Positions 14,136-21,638 of a DNA stretch of 31,234 nucleotides are shown here, in pieces (within the stretch, counting starts at the first letter, position 1; each line of letters begins with the position of its first letter). This DNA comes from JBCDCB01 sp039182735. GTDB taxonomy: Bacteria; Planctomycetota; Phycisphaerae; Phycisphaerales; UBA1924. The position numbers and the translations under genes were made by a program. The notes under the pieces were generated by a model. The model searched no databases and was not told the DNA's origin. It saw only the letters and a program-made list of their open reading frames with translations. The stretch lies in NCBI GenBank assembly GCA_039182735.1, contig JBCDCB010000037.1, positions 1 through 31,234 on the forward strand. The letters run 5' to 3'.

Positions 14136-16160
14136 ATGCTCAAGTTCTTTCGCAAGTACAACAAGCTGATTCTCGTGGTCGGCGGGTGCTTCCTGATGGT
14201 GGCGTTCCTGCTGCCGCAGGCGCTGCAGAGCATCGGGCAGGACCCGATGTCCCAGCCCGTCGCGCGTCTCGACGGTCGGGTCATCGACCGCAGCGAGATG
14301 GTCCAGCGCAGCCGAGAGCTGGGCTACCTGCAGGCGATCGCGCCGGCGTGGGCCAACATCTTCGAACTCGGGCGCACGAACACCGACGCGCCCGACCTGT
14401 GGATCCTGCTGACGCACGAGGCGGCGTCCGCCGGTCTCGTCGGCGGCCCGCGCGATGGCGAGGCGTTCCTCGAAGAAGCCACCAAGATCATCACCGACCG
14501 CGCCATCCAGGATCAGGCCCAGACGTTCCTGCAGTTCGGGCTCCCGGCGCAGGCCGCGGTCAACCAGGCCGAGGCGCAGCGACCGCAGACCGAGCTCTTC
14601 GTCGCCCAGCAGCTTGAAGCGGGCATCAACGCGACCATCGCCAATGGCGTGCCGCGCGTTGTCATCATGAACGCCTTTGCGAAGGCGCACGGCGTGATGC
14701 GTTTGCTCGAACTCTCGCTGCGCACGCCGCTGATCTCGCGCCCCGAGTTCATCGCGGTGGGCGATCACATCTTTGACGAAGCGCAGGTCAACGTGGCGCT
14801 CGTGCCGGCGGCGTCGGTGCAGAACCTCGAGGAACCCACCGAAGCCGAACTGCAGGCGCACTTCGAGCAGTACCGCGAAGTGGACGCGAACGAAGATCCC
14901 TACGGCATCGGGTACCTGCTCCCGCCCGGCGCGTCGTTCGAATGGCTCACCGTCGCGCGGCGAGACCTGAGCGACGCGGTCGCCGTGGACCCGATCGAGA
15001 TGCGCAAGCACTTCGAGCGCAACTCCGAGCGGTTCGGCGGGGTCTTCGCGGACTCGCGCAGCATGATCCGCACCGAGCTCCGCGACGAGGAGGTCCGCAA
15101 CGTCTTCGGAACGGTCATGGAGGTCGCGCGGGCCGAGATCTTCCGCGCGCAGTCGGATCTGCCGAGAGACGACAGCTACCGCGTCCTGCCCGAGGACTGG
15201 GAGGAGCGTCGCCCGACGCTGGACGCGCTGCGAGCGCGCATCGTGCAGGCGCTGCAGGAGGTGCACGGGATCGAGGGCGTCACGCCGGAGATCGGCTCGA
15301 CGGGCGACTCGCTGCTCTCGCAGGACGAGATCCGGACGGTCGGCCCGATCGGTCGGTCGTTCTTCCAGCTCAACCAACGCACGCGTATCCCGACCGACTT
15401 CTTCATCATGCATGCACGTGAGCTGGGCGAGCACCGCGTGCCGATCGCATCGCTCCCCAACCCGGACGCGCTGCCCGTGCAGGAGGGCCTGATCTACGGG
15501 CCGTTCCGGACGGGCGTGGATGGCGATGTGTCGTACCTCATCATCACCGACACCGCCGGCCCGCGTGCGCCCGAGTCGCTCGACGACGTGCGCAACCAGG
15601 TCCTCGCCAACACGTTTATTCTCAAAGGCTTCGAGCATCTCGAACGCGAGCAGGCGAACTACGAAGAGCGGTTGGGCGATGCGCCCTTCCGCTCGATGAC
15701 CGCGAACATCCCCGGCATCACCTGGCAGTCGCTGACCGTCACCGAACGGTTCGTCTCCGACGTGCTGGGCGAAGGTCTTACGGCAGAGTTCAACGTCCCC
15801 GAGTTCCGCGACCGCGTGATGGACCTCGTCAACACGTGGGACCCGGTTTCCGATGAACCTGCGGGGATCCCCTACGACCAGCGCACGCTGTCGATGATCC
15901 TGCCGAGCGCCGGTGGGCTCGCGGTCGTTCAGGTCCGCAAGCGGTTCCCCTTCACCAAAGAACTGTTTGATCAGAGCATCGTCAGGCTGACGAATGCCGT
16001 GCAGTCCGGCGGGTACGACGGTTCCGTCGAAGAGGACGCGGATTCAAGCCCGGGCGAGCAGGTCGCCGAGTTCTTCGACTTCGAGCGGCTCAAGGCCCGG
16101 TGGGGCTACGAGTCGCTGGGCGACGATGACGACGAGTCGGACGACACGCAGCAGTCATGA
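14136..16160 (+). CDS. Membrane-anchored SurA/PpiD-like periplasmic chaperone
   Basis: This 674-residue protein has a short basic cytoplasmic start (MLKFFRKYNK), one membrane helix at 11-30 and a large soluble part, the layout of PpiD-type chaperones that help proteins fold after export. Just after the helix, VARLDGRVIDRSEMVQRSRE resembles the SurA N-terminal segment. Residues about 455-490 (LIYGPFRTGVDGDVSYLIIT) resemble the end of a parvulin-type prolyl isomerase domain, but the complete catalytic set is not clear, so it may be chaperone-only. The C-terminus is very acidic (DDDDESDDTQQS). GGAG lies seven bases before the ATG. Its last six bases overlap the convergent small gene at 16155-16481. 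Confidence 0.65.
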   Translation: MLKFFRKYNKLILVVGGCFLMVAFLLPQALQSIGQDPMSQPVARLDGRVIDRSEMVQRSRELGYLQAIAPAWANIFELGRTNTDAPDLWILLTHEAASAGLVGGPRDGEAFLEEATKIITDRAIQDQAQTFLQFGLPAQAAVNQAEAQRPQTELFVAQQLEAGINATIANGVPRVVIMNAFAKAHGVMRLLELSLRTPLISRPEFIAVGDHIFDEAQVNVALVPAASVQNLEEPTEAELQAHFEQYREVDANEDPYGIGYLLPPGASFEWLTVARRDLSDAVAVDPIEMRKHFERNSERFGGVFADSRSMIRTELRDEEVRNVFGTVMEVARAEIFRAQSDLPRDDSYRVLPEDWEERRPTLDALRARIVQALQEVHGIEGVTPEIGSTGDSLLSQDEIRTVGPIGRSFFQLNQRTRIPTDFFIMHARELGEHRVPIASLPNPDALPVQEGLIYGPFRTGVDGDVSYLIITDTAGPRAPESLDDVRNQVLANTFILKGFEHLEREQANYEERLGDAPFRSMTANIPGITWQSLTVTERFVSDVLGEGLTAEFNVPEFRDRVMDLVNTWDPVSDEPAGIPYDQRTLSMILPSAGGLAVVQVRKRFPFTKELFDQSIVRLTNAVQSGGYDGSVEEDADSSPGEQVAEFFDFERLKARWGYESLGDDDDESDDTQQS

Positions 16161-16481
16161 GTCTTCGCACGCGAGCCCGGGCCTGAAGCCGGGATCGTCG
16201 AGCAGGCTTTCGACGCGTTCCATGAACCCCTCGTGCCGGCGCGCGAACGCCGACGCGTCCTCGCGATCGGGCAGTTCGGCGATGCGTACGTGGTCGAGCG
16301 CGGCCTGGATCGCCGCCGCCGCGACCCGCGCCGGCGCGTGCCGCCCCTGCGACCATCGCTCGTAGTCGGCCCAGTGCAGGCGGAGTTCGGTTGAGGCTTC
16401 GCCGGTTTCGCCGCGCACGCTGACCTCGAAGGACCAGGCGCTGGCACGCTCTTGTTCGAGTCCGACCACGATCTGTGCCAC
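16155..16481 (-). CDS. Small conserved-looking protein of unknown function (108 residues)
   Basis: I do not recognise this protein. The start I propose is GTG at 16481-16479, preceded by GGGGAG eight bases upstream. The sequence is globular in character: a beta-rich first half (AQIVVGLEQERASAWSFEVS and ELRLHWADYERWSQG) and a helical second half (VAAAAIQAALDHVRI, ASAFARRHEGFMERVESLL). The open frame is longer upstream, but the Shine-Dalgarno sequence and composition favour this start. It overlaps the end of the PpiD-like gene by six bases and is divergent from the ABC permease gene, with a TACGCT -10-like element at 16517-16512. The coding call is fairly good; the role is unknown. Confidence 0.65.
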   Translation of the reverse strand: MAQIVVGLEQERASAWSFEVSVRGETGEASTELRLHWADYERWSQGRHAPARVAAAAIQAALDHVRIAELPDREDASAFARRHEGFMERVESLLDDPGFRPGLACEDS

Positions 16482-16499
16482 GAATCGGCTCCCCGTCGG

Positions 16500-16505
16500 T
16501 AGGCT
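16500..16505 (+). promoter_or_regulatory. -10-like element upstream of the ABC permease gene
   Basis: TAGGCT in CGTCGGTAGGCTCTGC lies 43 bases before the GTG start of the permease gene. The minus-strand TACGCT for the small gene is only a few bases away (16512-16517), so the two candidate promoters face each other. Confidence 0.35.
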
Positions 16506-16548
16506 CTGCGGAGCGTAGCGGATCCCCCGCGGCGCCCGGAGACCCGCG

Positions 16549-17871
16549 GTGTTCCTCTTCGAGACGATCAAGCTCGGCTTGAACAACCTGAGGCTGCACC
16601 TGCTGCGTTCGATCCTCACGGCGCTCGGGATCATCCTCGGCGTCATGGCCGTGATCACCATGGTCGCGATCGGCGAGGGCTCCACACGCGCCGCGCTGGA
16701 CCAGATCGAGCGGCTCGGTGCCCGCAACATCATCCTGCGTTCGGAGCGACCGCCCGAAGCGACCCAGCAGCAGCAAGGGCAGCAGCAAGGCTGGCAGACG
16801 TCGTATGGCTTGAAGCGCGCGGACCTGGCCTTGCTCGAAGAGCGCTTCCCCGAGGCCGAGGCGATCGTCCCGCTCAAGTCCATCGGCAGCGAGATCCTCA
16901 AGAACCAGTTCAAGCGCGCGAGCCAGGCCTTCGGAACGATCCCGGAATTCAAGACCGTGGCGAACGTGGTCGTCGCGCGGGGGCGGTACCTCACGCAGGA
17001 GGACATCGACGAGCGGGAGGCGGTGGCGATCATCGGTCACGAGGTCGCGCGCACGCTCTTCCCCTTCGACGACCCGCTCGGAGACACCATCCGCATCGAC
17101 GAGCAGGTGTACACCGTGGTGGGTTTGCTCGCGCCCGTCGGGCTCTCGGGCGGCGCCGGTGCCGCGCTGATCGGTCGCGACCTGAACCTCGACGTCCACG
17201 TGCCGATCACGACCGCCAAGTCCAGACACGGCGACGTGGTGACGCGTCGCTCTTCCGGGCAGTTCAGCGCCGCACAGATCGAACTCAGCGAGCTGTACAT
17301 CGTCAGCCCCGACCGCGATCGCGTGCTCACCGACTCCGAGCTTATCCGGCGTGCGCTCGAAGCGCGGCGTGTCGGCCCCGACCAGCGGATGAACGACATC
17401 GCGATGGTCATCCCGTACGAACTGCTCGAGAGCGCACGCCGAACGCAGATCACGTCGAACCTCGTCTTCGGATCGATCGCGGCGATCTCGCTGCTGGTCG
17501 GGGGCATCGGGATCATGAACATCATGCTCGCGTCCGTCACCGAACGCACGCGCGAGATCGGCATCCGGCGCGCGCTCGGCGCCACCCGCGTTCACATCGT
17601 CATGCAGTTTCTCGTCGAGACCGGCGTGCTCAGCGCGATCGGGGGCGTCGTCGGCGTGGCGCTCGGGATCGGTCTCAGCGCCGGGATCGGGGCGCTCGCC
17701 CCGTACGCCGCCGAGTTGTACGAGGTGGATCTCGCGCTGCAGACGCAGGTGACGGGCTGGTCGATCGCGCTGTCGTTCGGCGTCGCGACGGCGACGGGCC
17801 TCGTCTTCGGGATCTACCCGGCGCGGGTCGCCGCGCGGCAGGATCCGATCGTCGCGCTCCGACACGACTGA
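16549..17871 (+). CDS. MacB/FtsX-type ABC transporter permease
   Basis: This 440-residue membrane protein has the MacB-like layout: an N-terminal helix (about 19-42, LLRSILTALGIILGVMAVIT), a periplasmic domain of about 250 residues, then three C-terminal helices. The FtsX signature is plain: GGIGIMNIMLASVTERTREI in one stretch, followed by GIRRALGATR and a late GIYPARVAARQDPIVALRHD ending. Such permeases couple with a separate MacB-like ATPase to move lipoproteins, peptides or drugs, or to drive envelope work. No ATPase or periplasmic adaptor gene is adjacent. A Gln-rich patch (TQQQQGQQQGWQ) lies near residue 75. The start is GTG at 16549. Confidence 0.9.
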   Translation: MFLFETIKLGLNNLRLHLLRSILTALGIILGVMAVITMVAIGEGSTRAALDQIERLGARNIILRSERPPEATQQQQGQQQGWQTSYGLKRADLALLEERFPEAEAIVPLKSIGSEILKNQFKRASQAFGTIPEFKTVANVVVARGRYLTQEDIDEREAVAIIGHEVARTLFPFDDPLGDTIRIDEQVYTVVGLLAPVGLSGGAGAALIGRDLNLDVHVPITTAKSRHGDVVTRRSSGQFSAAQIELSELYIVSPDRDRVLTDSELIRRALEARRVGPDQRMNDIAMVIPYELLESARRTQITSNLVFGSIAAISLLVGGIGIMNIMLASVTERTREIGIRRALGATRVHIVMQFLVETGVLSAIGGVVGVALGIGLSAGIGALAPYAAELYEVDLALQTQVTGWSIALSFGVATATGLVFGIYPARVAARQDPIVALRHD

Positions 17872-17890
17872 TCCCGGGCGGGGCGGGCGC

Positions 17891-17896
17891 TATGCT
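17891..17896 (+). promoter_or_regulatory. -10-like element upstream of the rsmB-like gene
   Basis: TATGCT in GGGCGCTATGCTTCCC matches four of six bases of TATAAT. It overlaps the most upstream ATG of the next frame (17892), which supports choosing the ATG at 17967 as the start. Confidence 0.35.
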
Positions 17897-17966
17897 TCCC
17901 GCCTTGTCACGTATGCCCCGGACAGGCCGACCATCCCCCCAACGCCGTCCAGGGCGTGGGTTCCCG

Positions 17967-19316
17967 ATGCGCGAAGAGCGCCGGTGCCCTCTGAACGGGC
18001 GCGACGTGGTCATGACGCGGCTGGCAAAGGAAGCGCGCAACTTCCCCGATCTGGGAATCCAACCCCTTGAGACCGACGGGCTCGATGCGCGCGAAGCCGC
18101 CTTCGCGCACGCGCTCTACGACATCGTGCTCCGGCGTTGGATCACGATCCGGTACCTCTGCGAAGGCCTGCTCACACGGGCGTGGCACGAGACGGACCCG
18201 CGCGCCCGCGCGGTGCTGCTCGCGGGCGTTGCGCAGATCCTCTTCATGGACGGCGTGCCCGTGCATGCCGCGGTCGATGAGAGTGTCGGCTGGGCCAAAG
18301 CGCAAGGCGGGCACAACGCGAGCCGGATGATCAACGCGGTCCTCCGGCGCGTGAGCGAACTCCGCGATCCCGAAGAGCCCGAGCGCGCGGTGTGGTCGGA
18401 TCGGCGGGACGAACTCCCGCACGAACGGGGCGGCGCGATTGCGCTCACCCAGAGCGTGCTCCCCGACGACGGGCTGCGCCGACTGAGCATCGCGACGAGC
18501 CACCCGCTCGAACTGCTCCGCACGTGGGTGAAGACGTTCGGGATGGGCGAGGCGAAACGCATCGCGCTGCACGGGCTGACGCGCCCGCCGACGATCTTCA
18601 ACACCGCGCACGCCCGCGACCCCCTGCCGGAGGGCGTGCTCGAAGCGCACGACGTGGTCGGGCATCACGTCTTCGTCGGCGAGGGCGGCACGCTGGGCGA
18701 TCTGCTCCGCTCGCGAGACGACATCTGGGTGCAGGACCCGGCCTCTTCGCTCGCCGTCGAGTCGGTCGTCGATCTCACGCCCGGGTTGATCGTCGATGCC
18801 TGCGCCGGGCGCGGCACGAAGACTCGACAGCTCGCGCGCACGTTCCCCAGCGCGCGGATCGTCGCGGCGGACGTGGACGGCGCCCGCGCCCGATCCCTGC
18901 GGGAAACCTTCGCGCATTCCGAACAGGTCCGCGTTGTGCCCTTCGAGTCGCTCGACGAGTGGAACGGCAAAGCGGACCTCGTGCTGCTCGACGTGCCCTG
19001 CTCGAACACCGGTGTGCTTGGCAGACGCCCCGAAGCGCGCTACCGCTACGAGAAGAAGCGGCAGGAAGGGCTTGCGGGGGTGCAGCGTCAGATCATCGCG
19101 GACGCGCTCCGGCTGATCTGGGGCGACGGGCCGCGAGGCAAGCTGCTGTACTCGACGTGCTCGCTCGAACCGTCGGAGAACGAGGAGCAGGCCGTGTGGG
19201 CGGACCGCTGGCACAGCCTGGGCGTGTCGCGTGAGCACCGACGCGTGCCTTCGGGCGGCCCGGGTATGGCACCGCGTTCGTATACAGACGGGTCGTTCGC
19301 GGCGCTGCTGGGATAG
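17967..19316 (+). CDS. RsmB-like 16S rRNA m5C methyltransferase with NusB domain
   Basis: RsmB-type enzymes methylate a cytosine of 16S rRNA (C967 in E. coli). Residues about 10-135 form a NusB-like RNA-binding domain (GRDVVMTRLAKE, LLAGVAQILFMDGVPVHAAV and NAVLRRV are typical). The SAM-binding motif VDACAGRGTKT is at 277-287. Motif IV is DVPCSNTGVLGRRPE with Pro344-Cys345, and the catalytic cysteine is Cys398 in YSTCSLEPSENE. The protein has 449 residues from 17967; an upstream ATG at 17892 would lie on the presumed promoter. It is followed after 72 bases by the EIIA-like gene. The methyltransferase family is certain; the exact target is inferred from the NusB fusion. Confidence 0.88.
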   Translation: MREERRCPLNGRDVVMTRLAKEARNFPDLGIQPLETDGLDAREAAFAHALYDIVLRRWITIRYLCEGLLTRAWHETDPRARAVLLAGVAQILFMDGVPVHAAVDESVGWAKAQGGHNASRMINAVLRRVSELRDPEEPERAVWSDRRDELPHERGGAIALTQSVLPDDGLRRLSIATSHPLELLRTWVKTFGMGEAKRIALHGLTRPPTIFNTAHARDPLPEGVLEAHDVVGHHVFVGEGGTLGDLLRSRDDIWVQDPASSLAVESVVDLTPGLIVDACAGRGTKTRQLARTFPSARIVAADVDGARARSLRETFAHSEQVRVVPFESLDEWNGKADLVLLDVPCSNTGVLGRRPEARYRYEKKRQEGLAGVQRQIIADALRLIWGDGPRGKLLYSTCSLEPSENEEQAVWADRWHSLGVSREHRRVPSGGPGMAPRSYTDGSFAALLG

Positions 19317-19343
19317 AGCGCTGGCGTGCGCGCGTGGGCGGTG

Positions 19344-19349
19344 TAGGAT
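19344..19349 (+). promoter_or_regulatory. -10-like element upstream of the EIIA-like gene
   Basis: TAGGAT in GCGGTGTAGGATGC, 39 bases before the ATG at 19389, with TG directly before it as in extended -10 promoters. No -35 was recognised. Confidence 0.35.
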
Positions 19350-19388
19350 GCAAGAAGATGCGCGGCGAGCGCGGGGAGCCGAGTCCGT

Positions 19389-19865
19389 ATGAACCTTCTC
19401 GATATCTTGACTCAGGCGTGTGTGAAGGTGCCGCTCGAGGCGAGCGAGAAGCGCGGCGCGATCGACGAGCTCGTGGACGTGCTCGCTGCCGATGGGCGGG
19501 TCGCGGATCCGGGGGCGCTCAAGCTCGCTGTCTGGACGCGCGAGTCCACTCGCACGACGGGCATCGGCAACGCGCTGGCCATCCCCCACGGAAAGAGCGA
19601 GGGCGTCGGTGATCTGGCGATGGCGATCGGCAAGCCCGCCGAGCCGATGGAGTTCGAATCCATCGACAAGAAGCCCGTTCGTCTGATCGTGCTGCTGGCG
19701 AGCCCGCTCGATCGCACGAGCGATCACATCCAGGCGCTCGCACGGATCAGCCGGCTGATGACGATCGAGTCGTTCCGCGAACGCATCTACTCGGCGGATT
19801 CCTCGAACGAGGTCTTCGGGCTCTTGCAGGAGCAGGAATCCGCGAGCGCGTCAGGCGTTTCCTGA
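19389..19865 (+). CDS. EIIA-Fru/PtsN-like phosphotransferase protein
   Basis: The 158-residue protein matches the EIIA domain of the fructose/nitrogen PTS. The phosphorylated histidine is His67 in NALAIPHGKSEGV, and the preceding RESTRTTGIG segment is typical of PtsN. The later LIVLLASPLDRTSDHIQALARI is the usual fourth strand and helix. Such proteins relay PTS phosphorylation state in regulation rather than carry sugar when no permease is nearby, as here: neither a sugar permease nor HPr or EI is present. Its last 15 bases overlap the convergent TolQ-like gene. Confidence 0.88.
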   Translation: MNLLDILTQACVKVPLEASEKRGAIDELVDVLAADGRVADPGALKLAVWTRESTRTTGIGNALAIPHGKSEGVGDLAMAIGKPAEPMEFESIDKKPVRLIVLLASPLDRTSDHIQALARISRLMTIESFRERIYSADSSNEVFGLLQEQESASASGVS

Positions 19866-20471
19866 CCCCCCGCGTGCCGCGGCGATCCGCTCGATGTTCC
19901 CGATCGCACGATCGGCCTGTGCGCGGAACAGCATCGCCGGGAAGAGTGTCATCAAGGCGACAATGAGCCCGAACGCCGTCGTGATCAGCGCTTGGGCGAT
20001 GCCGCCCGCCACCGCGCCGATGTCGGCGACCTCGTTGACCCCGAGCAGGTTGAAGGCCCGGATCACACCCAACACCGTCCCGAGGATCCCGAGCAGCGGC
20101 GCCGCGGCGATGATCGTCGCCAGGCTCGCGGCGAAGCGCTCGAACGTCGGACGCACTTCCTCAGAGAGTTCGATCGCGAGACCCGCGTGCGCGGAACGGT
20201 CGGCGGCGGCGCTCAGCGCCCCCGCGTAGGGCGACGAGTCACGCGACGCGATGCTCTTGGCCAGCGTCGAGTCGCCGGAGGCGAGCGCCCGGCAAGCGTC
20301 GCCCACCCACTTCGACCGTCCCGGGCGGTGCACCACAAGCCAGAAGAGCGCCCGCTCGGTGGAGAGCGTCACCGATACCAGCGAGAGCGCAAGCAGGGGC
20401 CACATCACCGGGCCGCCACGCTGGGAGATCGTCAAGGTTTGCTCGAGCAGATCCTGCACCCGCGGGATCAT
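19851..20471 (-). CDS. MotA/TolQ/ExbB proton-channel family protein
   Basis: The 206-residue protein has three membrane segments: about 22-47 (MWPLLALSLVSVTLSTERAL), a second in LATIIAAAPLLGILGTVLGV and a third in VAGGIAQALITTAFGLIVAL. PLLGILGTVLGVI and the GGIAQALITTAFGLIVA run are the hallmark of TolQ/ExbB/MotA channels, which use proton flow to energise outer-membrane transport or other envelope machines. I chose ATG 20471 (MIPRVQDLL); the open frame extends upstream with a composition not typical of a leader. It stands alone: no ExbD/TolR or TonB gene flanks it, and it converges on the EIIA gene with a 15-base overlap. Confidence 0.87.
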   Translation of the reverse strand: MIPRVQDLLEQTLTISQRGGPVMWPLLALSLVSVTLSTERALFWLVVHRPGRSKWVGDACRALASGDSTLAKSIASRDSSPYAGALSAAADRSAHAGLAIELSEEVRPTFERFAASLATIIAAAPLLGILGTVLGVIRAFNLLGVNEVADIGAVAGGIAQALITTAFGLIVALMTLFPAMLFRAQADRAIGNIERIAAARGGSGNA

Positions 20472-20516
20472 AGTGGACGCCCGAAGCCGTGCGTTGTCGC
20501 GCGGGGCGACGGTGGG

Positions 20517-20522
20517 TAGGCT
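20517..20522 (+). promoter_or_regulatory. -10-like element upstream of ispA
   Basis: TAGGCT in GGTGGGTAGGCTGGTC, on the plus strand between the divergent TolQ-like gene and ispA. It is identical to the hexamer before the ABC permease gene. It lies 120 bases from the preferred ispA start, so the leader would be long. Confidence 0.25.
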
Positions 20523-20641
20523 GGTCGTTTGCACCCTTCGGAGACGGGCGATTGCGTGACCAGCATGCGGAAGCCGGCGGGAGTACCCGCACCAAGATCG
20601 AACCGGGCCCCCTGCTCGCCGAGCCGGTGGAGGTCATGGGC

Positions 20642-21526
20642 GTGAGCGCGGACGAGGCCTTCTCGGCGTGGTGCGAGCAGGTCGCGATGCGCACGGACGA
20701 TCGCATGCGCCGCGTGCTCGGCGCACGCTGGATGCCCGCGAAGCTCCACGATGCGATGTCCTACGCGCTCTTCGGCGGGGGCAAACGCGTCCGCCCCCTG
20801 CTCGTCTCGGCGTGCTTCGAAGGCGTCGGCGGAAACGGCGACACGCACCTCGATGCCGCGGCGTCCGTCGAGATGATCCACGCCTTCAGCCTCGTGCATG
20901 ACGACCTGCCCGCCCTCGATGATGACGATCTCCGGCGAGGCCGCCCGACGGCACACGTCGCGTTCGGCGAGGCCATGGCGATCCTCGCGGGCGACGGGCT
21001 CATGAGCCTGGCCTTCGAGGCGCTCGCCGAAGTCGGCGACCCCGTCCTTGCCGGCAAGCTCGTACGCGAGCTCTCACGCGGCACCACCAGCATGATCGGC
21101 GGGCAGGTGCTCGACACGCTGGGCGGCTTCGGCGAGATCGACGACGAACGCCAACGCGTCCAGCTCATCCACGAGAACAAGACCGGCGCGCTCATCCTCG
21201 CCAGCTGCCGGATGGGCGCGATCGCGGGCGGAGCCGACGAGGAGCGGATCGATCTCTGCACGACGTTCGGCACCTCGATCGGGCTCATGTTCCAGATCGT
21301 GGACGACCTGCTCGACGTCGAGCAATCGAGCGAGCACCTCGGCAAGCGCACGGGCAAAGACGCGGACGCCGGCAAGCGCACGTGGCCCGGCGTGCTGGGT
21401 GTCGAGCGTGCCCGCGGCGAGGTTGAACGCCTGCACCGGCAGGCATCGGACGTGTGCGATCGGCTCGGGCCCGCGTCGGTGCACATGCGGACCCTCAACG
21501 ACAAGCTGGCTATCCGGACCAAGTAA
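20642..21526 (+). CDS. ispA: Farnesyl diphosphate synthase (IspA-type polyprenyl synthetase)
   Basis: This enzyme joins IPP to DMAPP/GPP to make FPP, the substrate of HpnD. The first aspartate motif is HDDLPALDDDD (Asp87, 88, 93) and the second is QIVDDLLD (Asp221, 222, 225). GGGKRVRP (45-52) binds the diphosphate. The fifth residue before the first motif is Phe82, an aromatic at the place that usually limits the product to C15, so FPP is likelier than GGPP. I prefer the GTG at 20642 because GGAGG (20629-20633) is eight bases away; ATG 20636 is only two bases from it. That gives 294 residues, close to E. coli IspA. dxs follows after 112 bases. Confidence 0.9.
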   Translation: MSADEAFSAWCEQVAMRTDDRMRRVLGARWMPAKLHDAMSYALFGGGKRVRPLLVSACFEGVGGNGDTHLDAAASVEMIHAFSLVHDDLPALDDDDLRRGRPTAHVAFGEAMAILAGDGLMSLAFEALAEVGDPVLAGKLVRELSRGTTSMIGGQVLDTLGGFGEIDDERQRVQLIHENKTGALILASCRMGAIAGGADEERIDLCTTFGTSIGLMFQIVDDLLDVEQSSEHLGKRTGKDADAGKRTWPGVLGVERARGEVERLHRQASDVCDRLGPASVHMRTLNDKLAIRTK

Positions 21527-21573
21527 GTCAGAATCCCTGCCGCGGTCCTGAACACGGATGGGCCGATCCGGCG

Positions 21574-21598
21574 TAGGATATTTCAAGTGAGATTGAAA
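21574..21598 (+). promoter_or_regulatory. -10-like box and inverted repeat upstream of dxs
   Basis: TAGGAT (21574-21579) in GGCGTAGGATATTTC is directly followed by the inverted repeat TTTCAA GTGAGA TTGAAA (21581-21598), a perfect 6-bp repeat with a six-base spacer in an otherwise GC-rich area. It lies at the expected transcription start and could be an operator or a small 5' hairpin. Confidence 0.4.
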
Positions 21599-21638
21599 CT
21601 CGGCGCATCGGGCGTCGAAACCCCTGCAGGAGGCGCCG

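Noticed and set aside
16549..17871. A complete MacAB-type export system
   Set aside because: Only the permease is present. Neither an ATPase nor a membrane-fusion gene lies next to it.
17907..19727. A 606-codon minus-strand open frame
   Set aside because: It is antisense to the RsmB-like and EIIA genes, whose catalytic motifs are complete. No recognisable domain.
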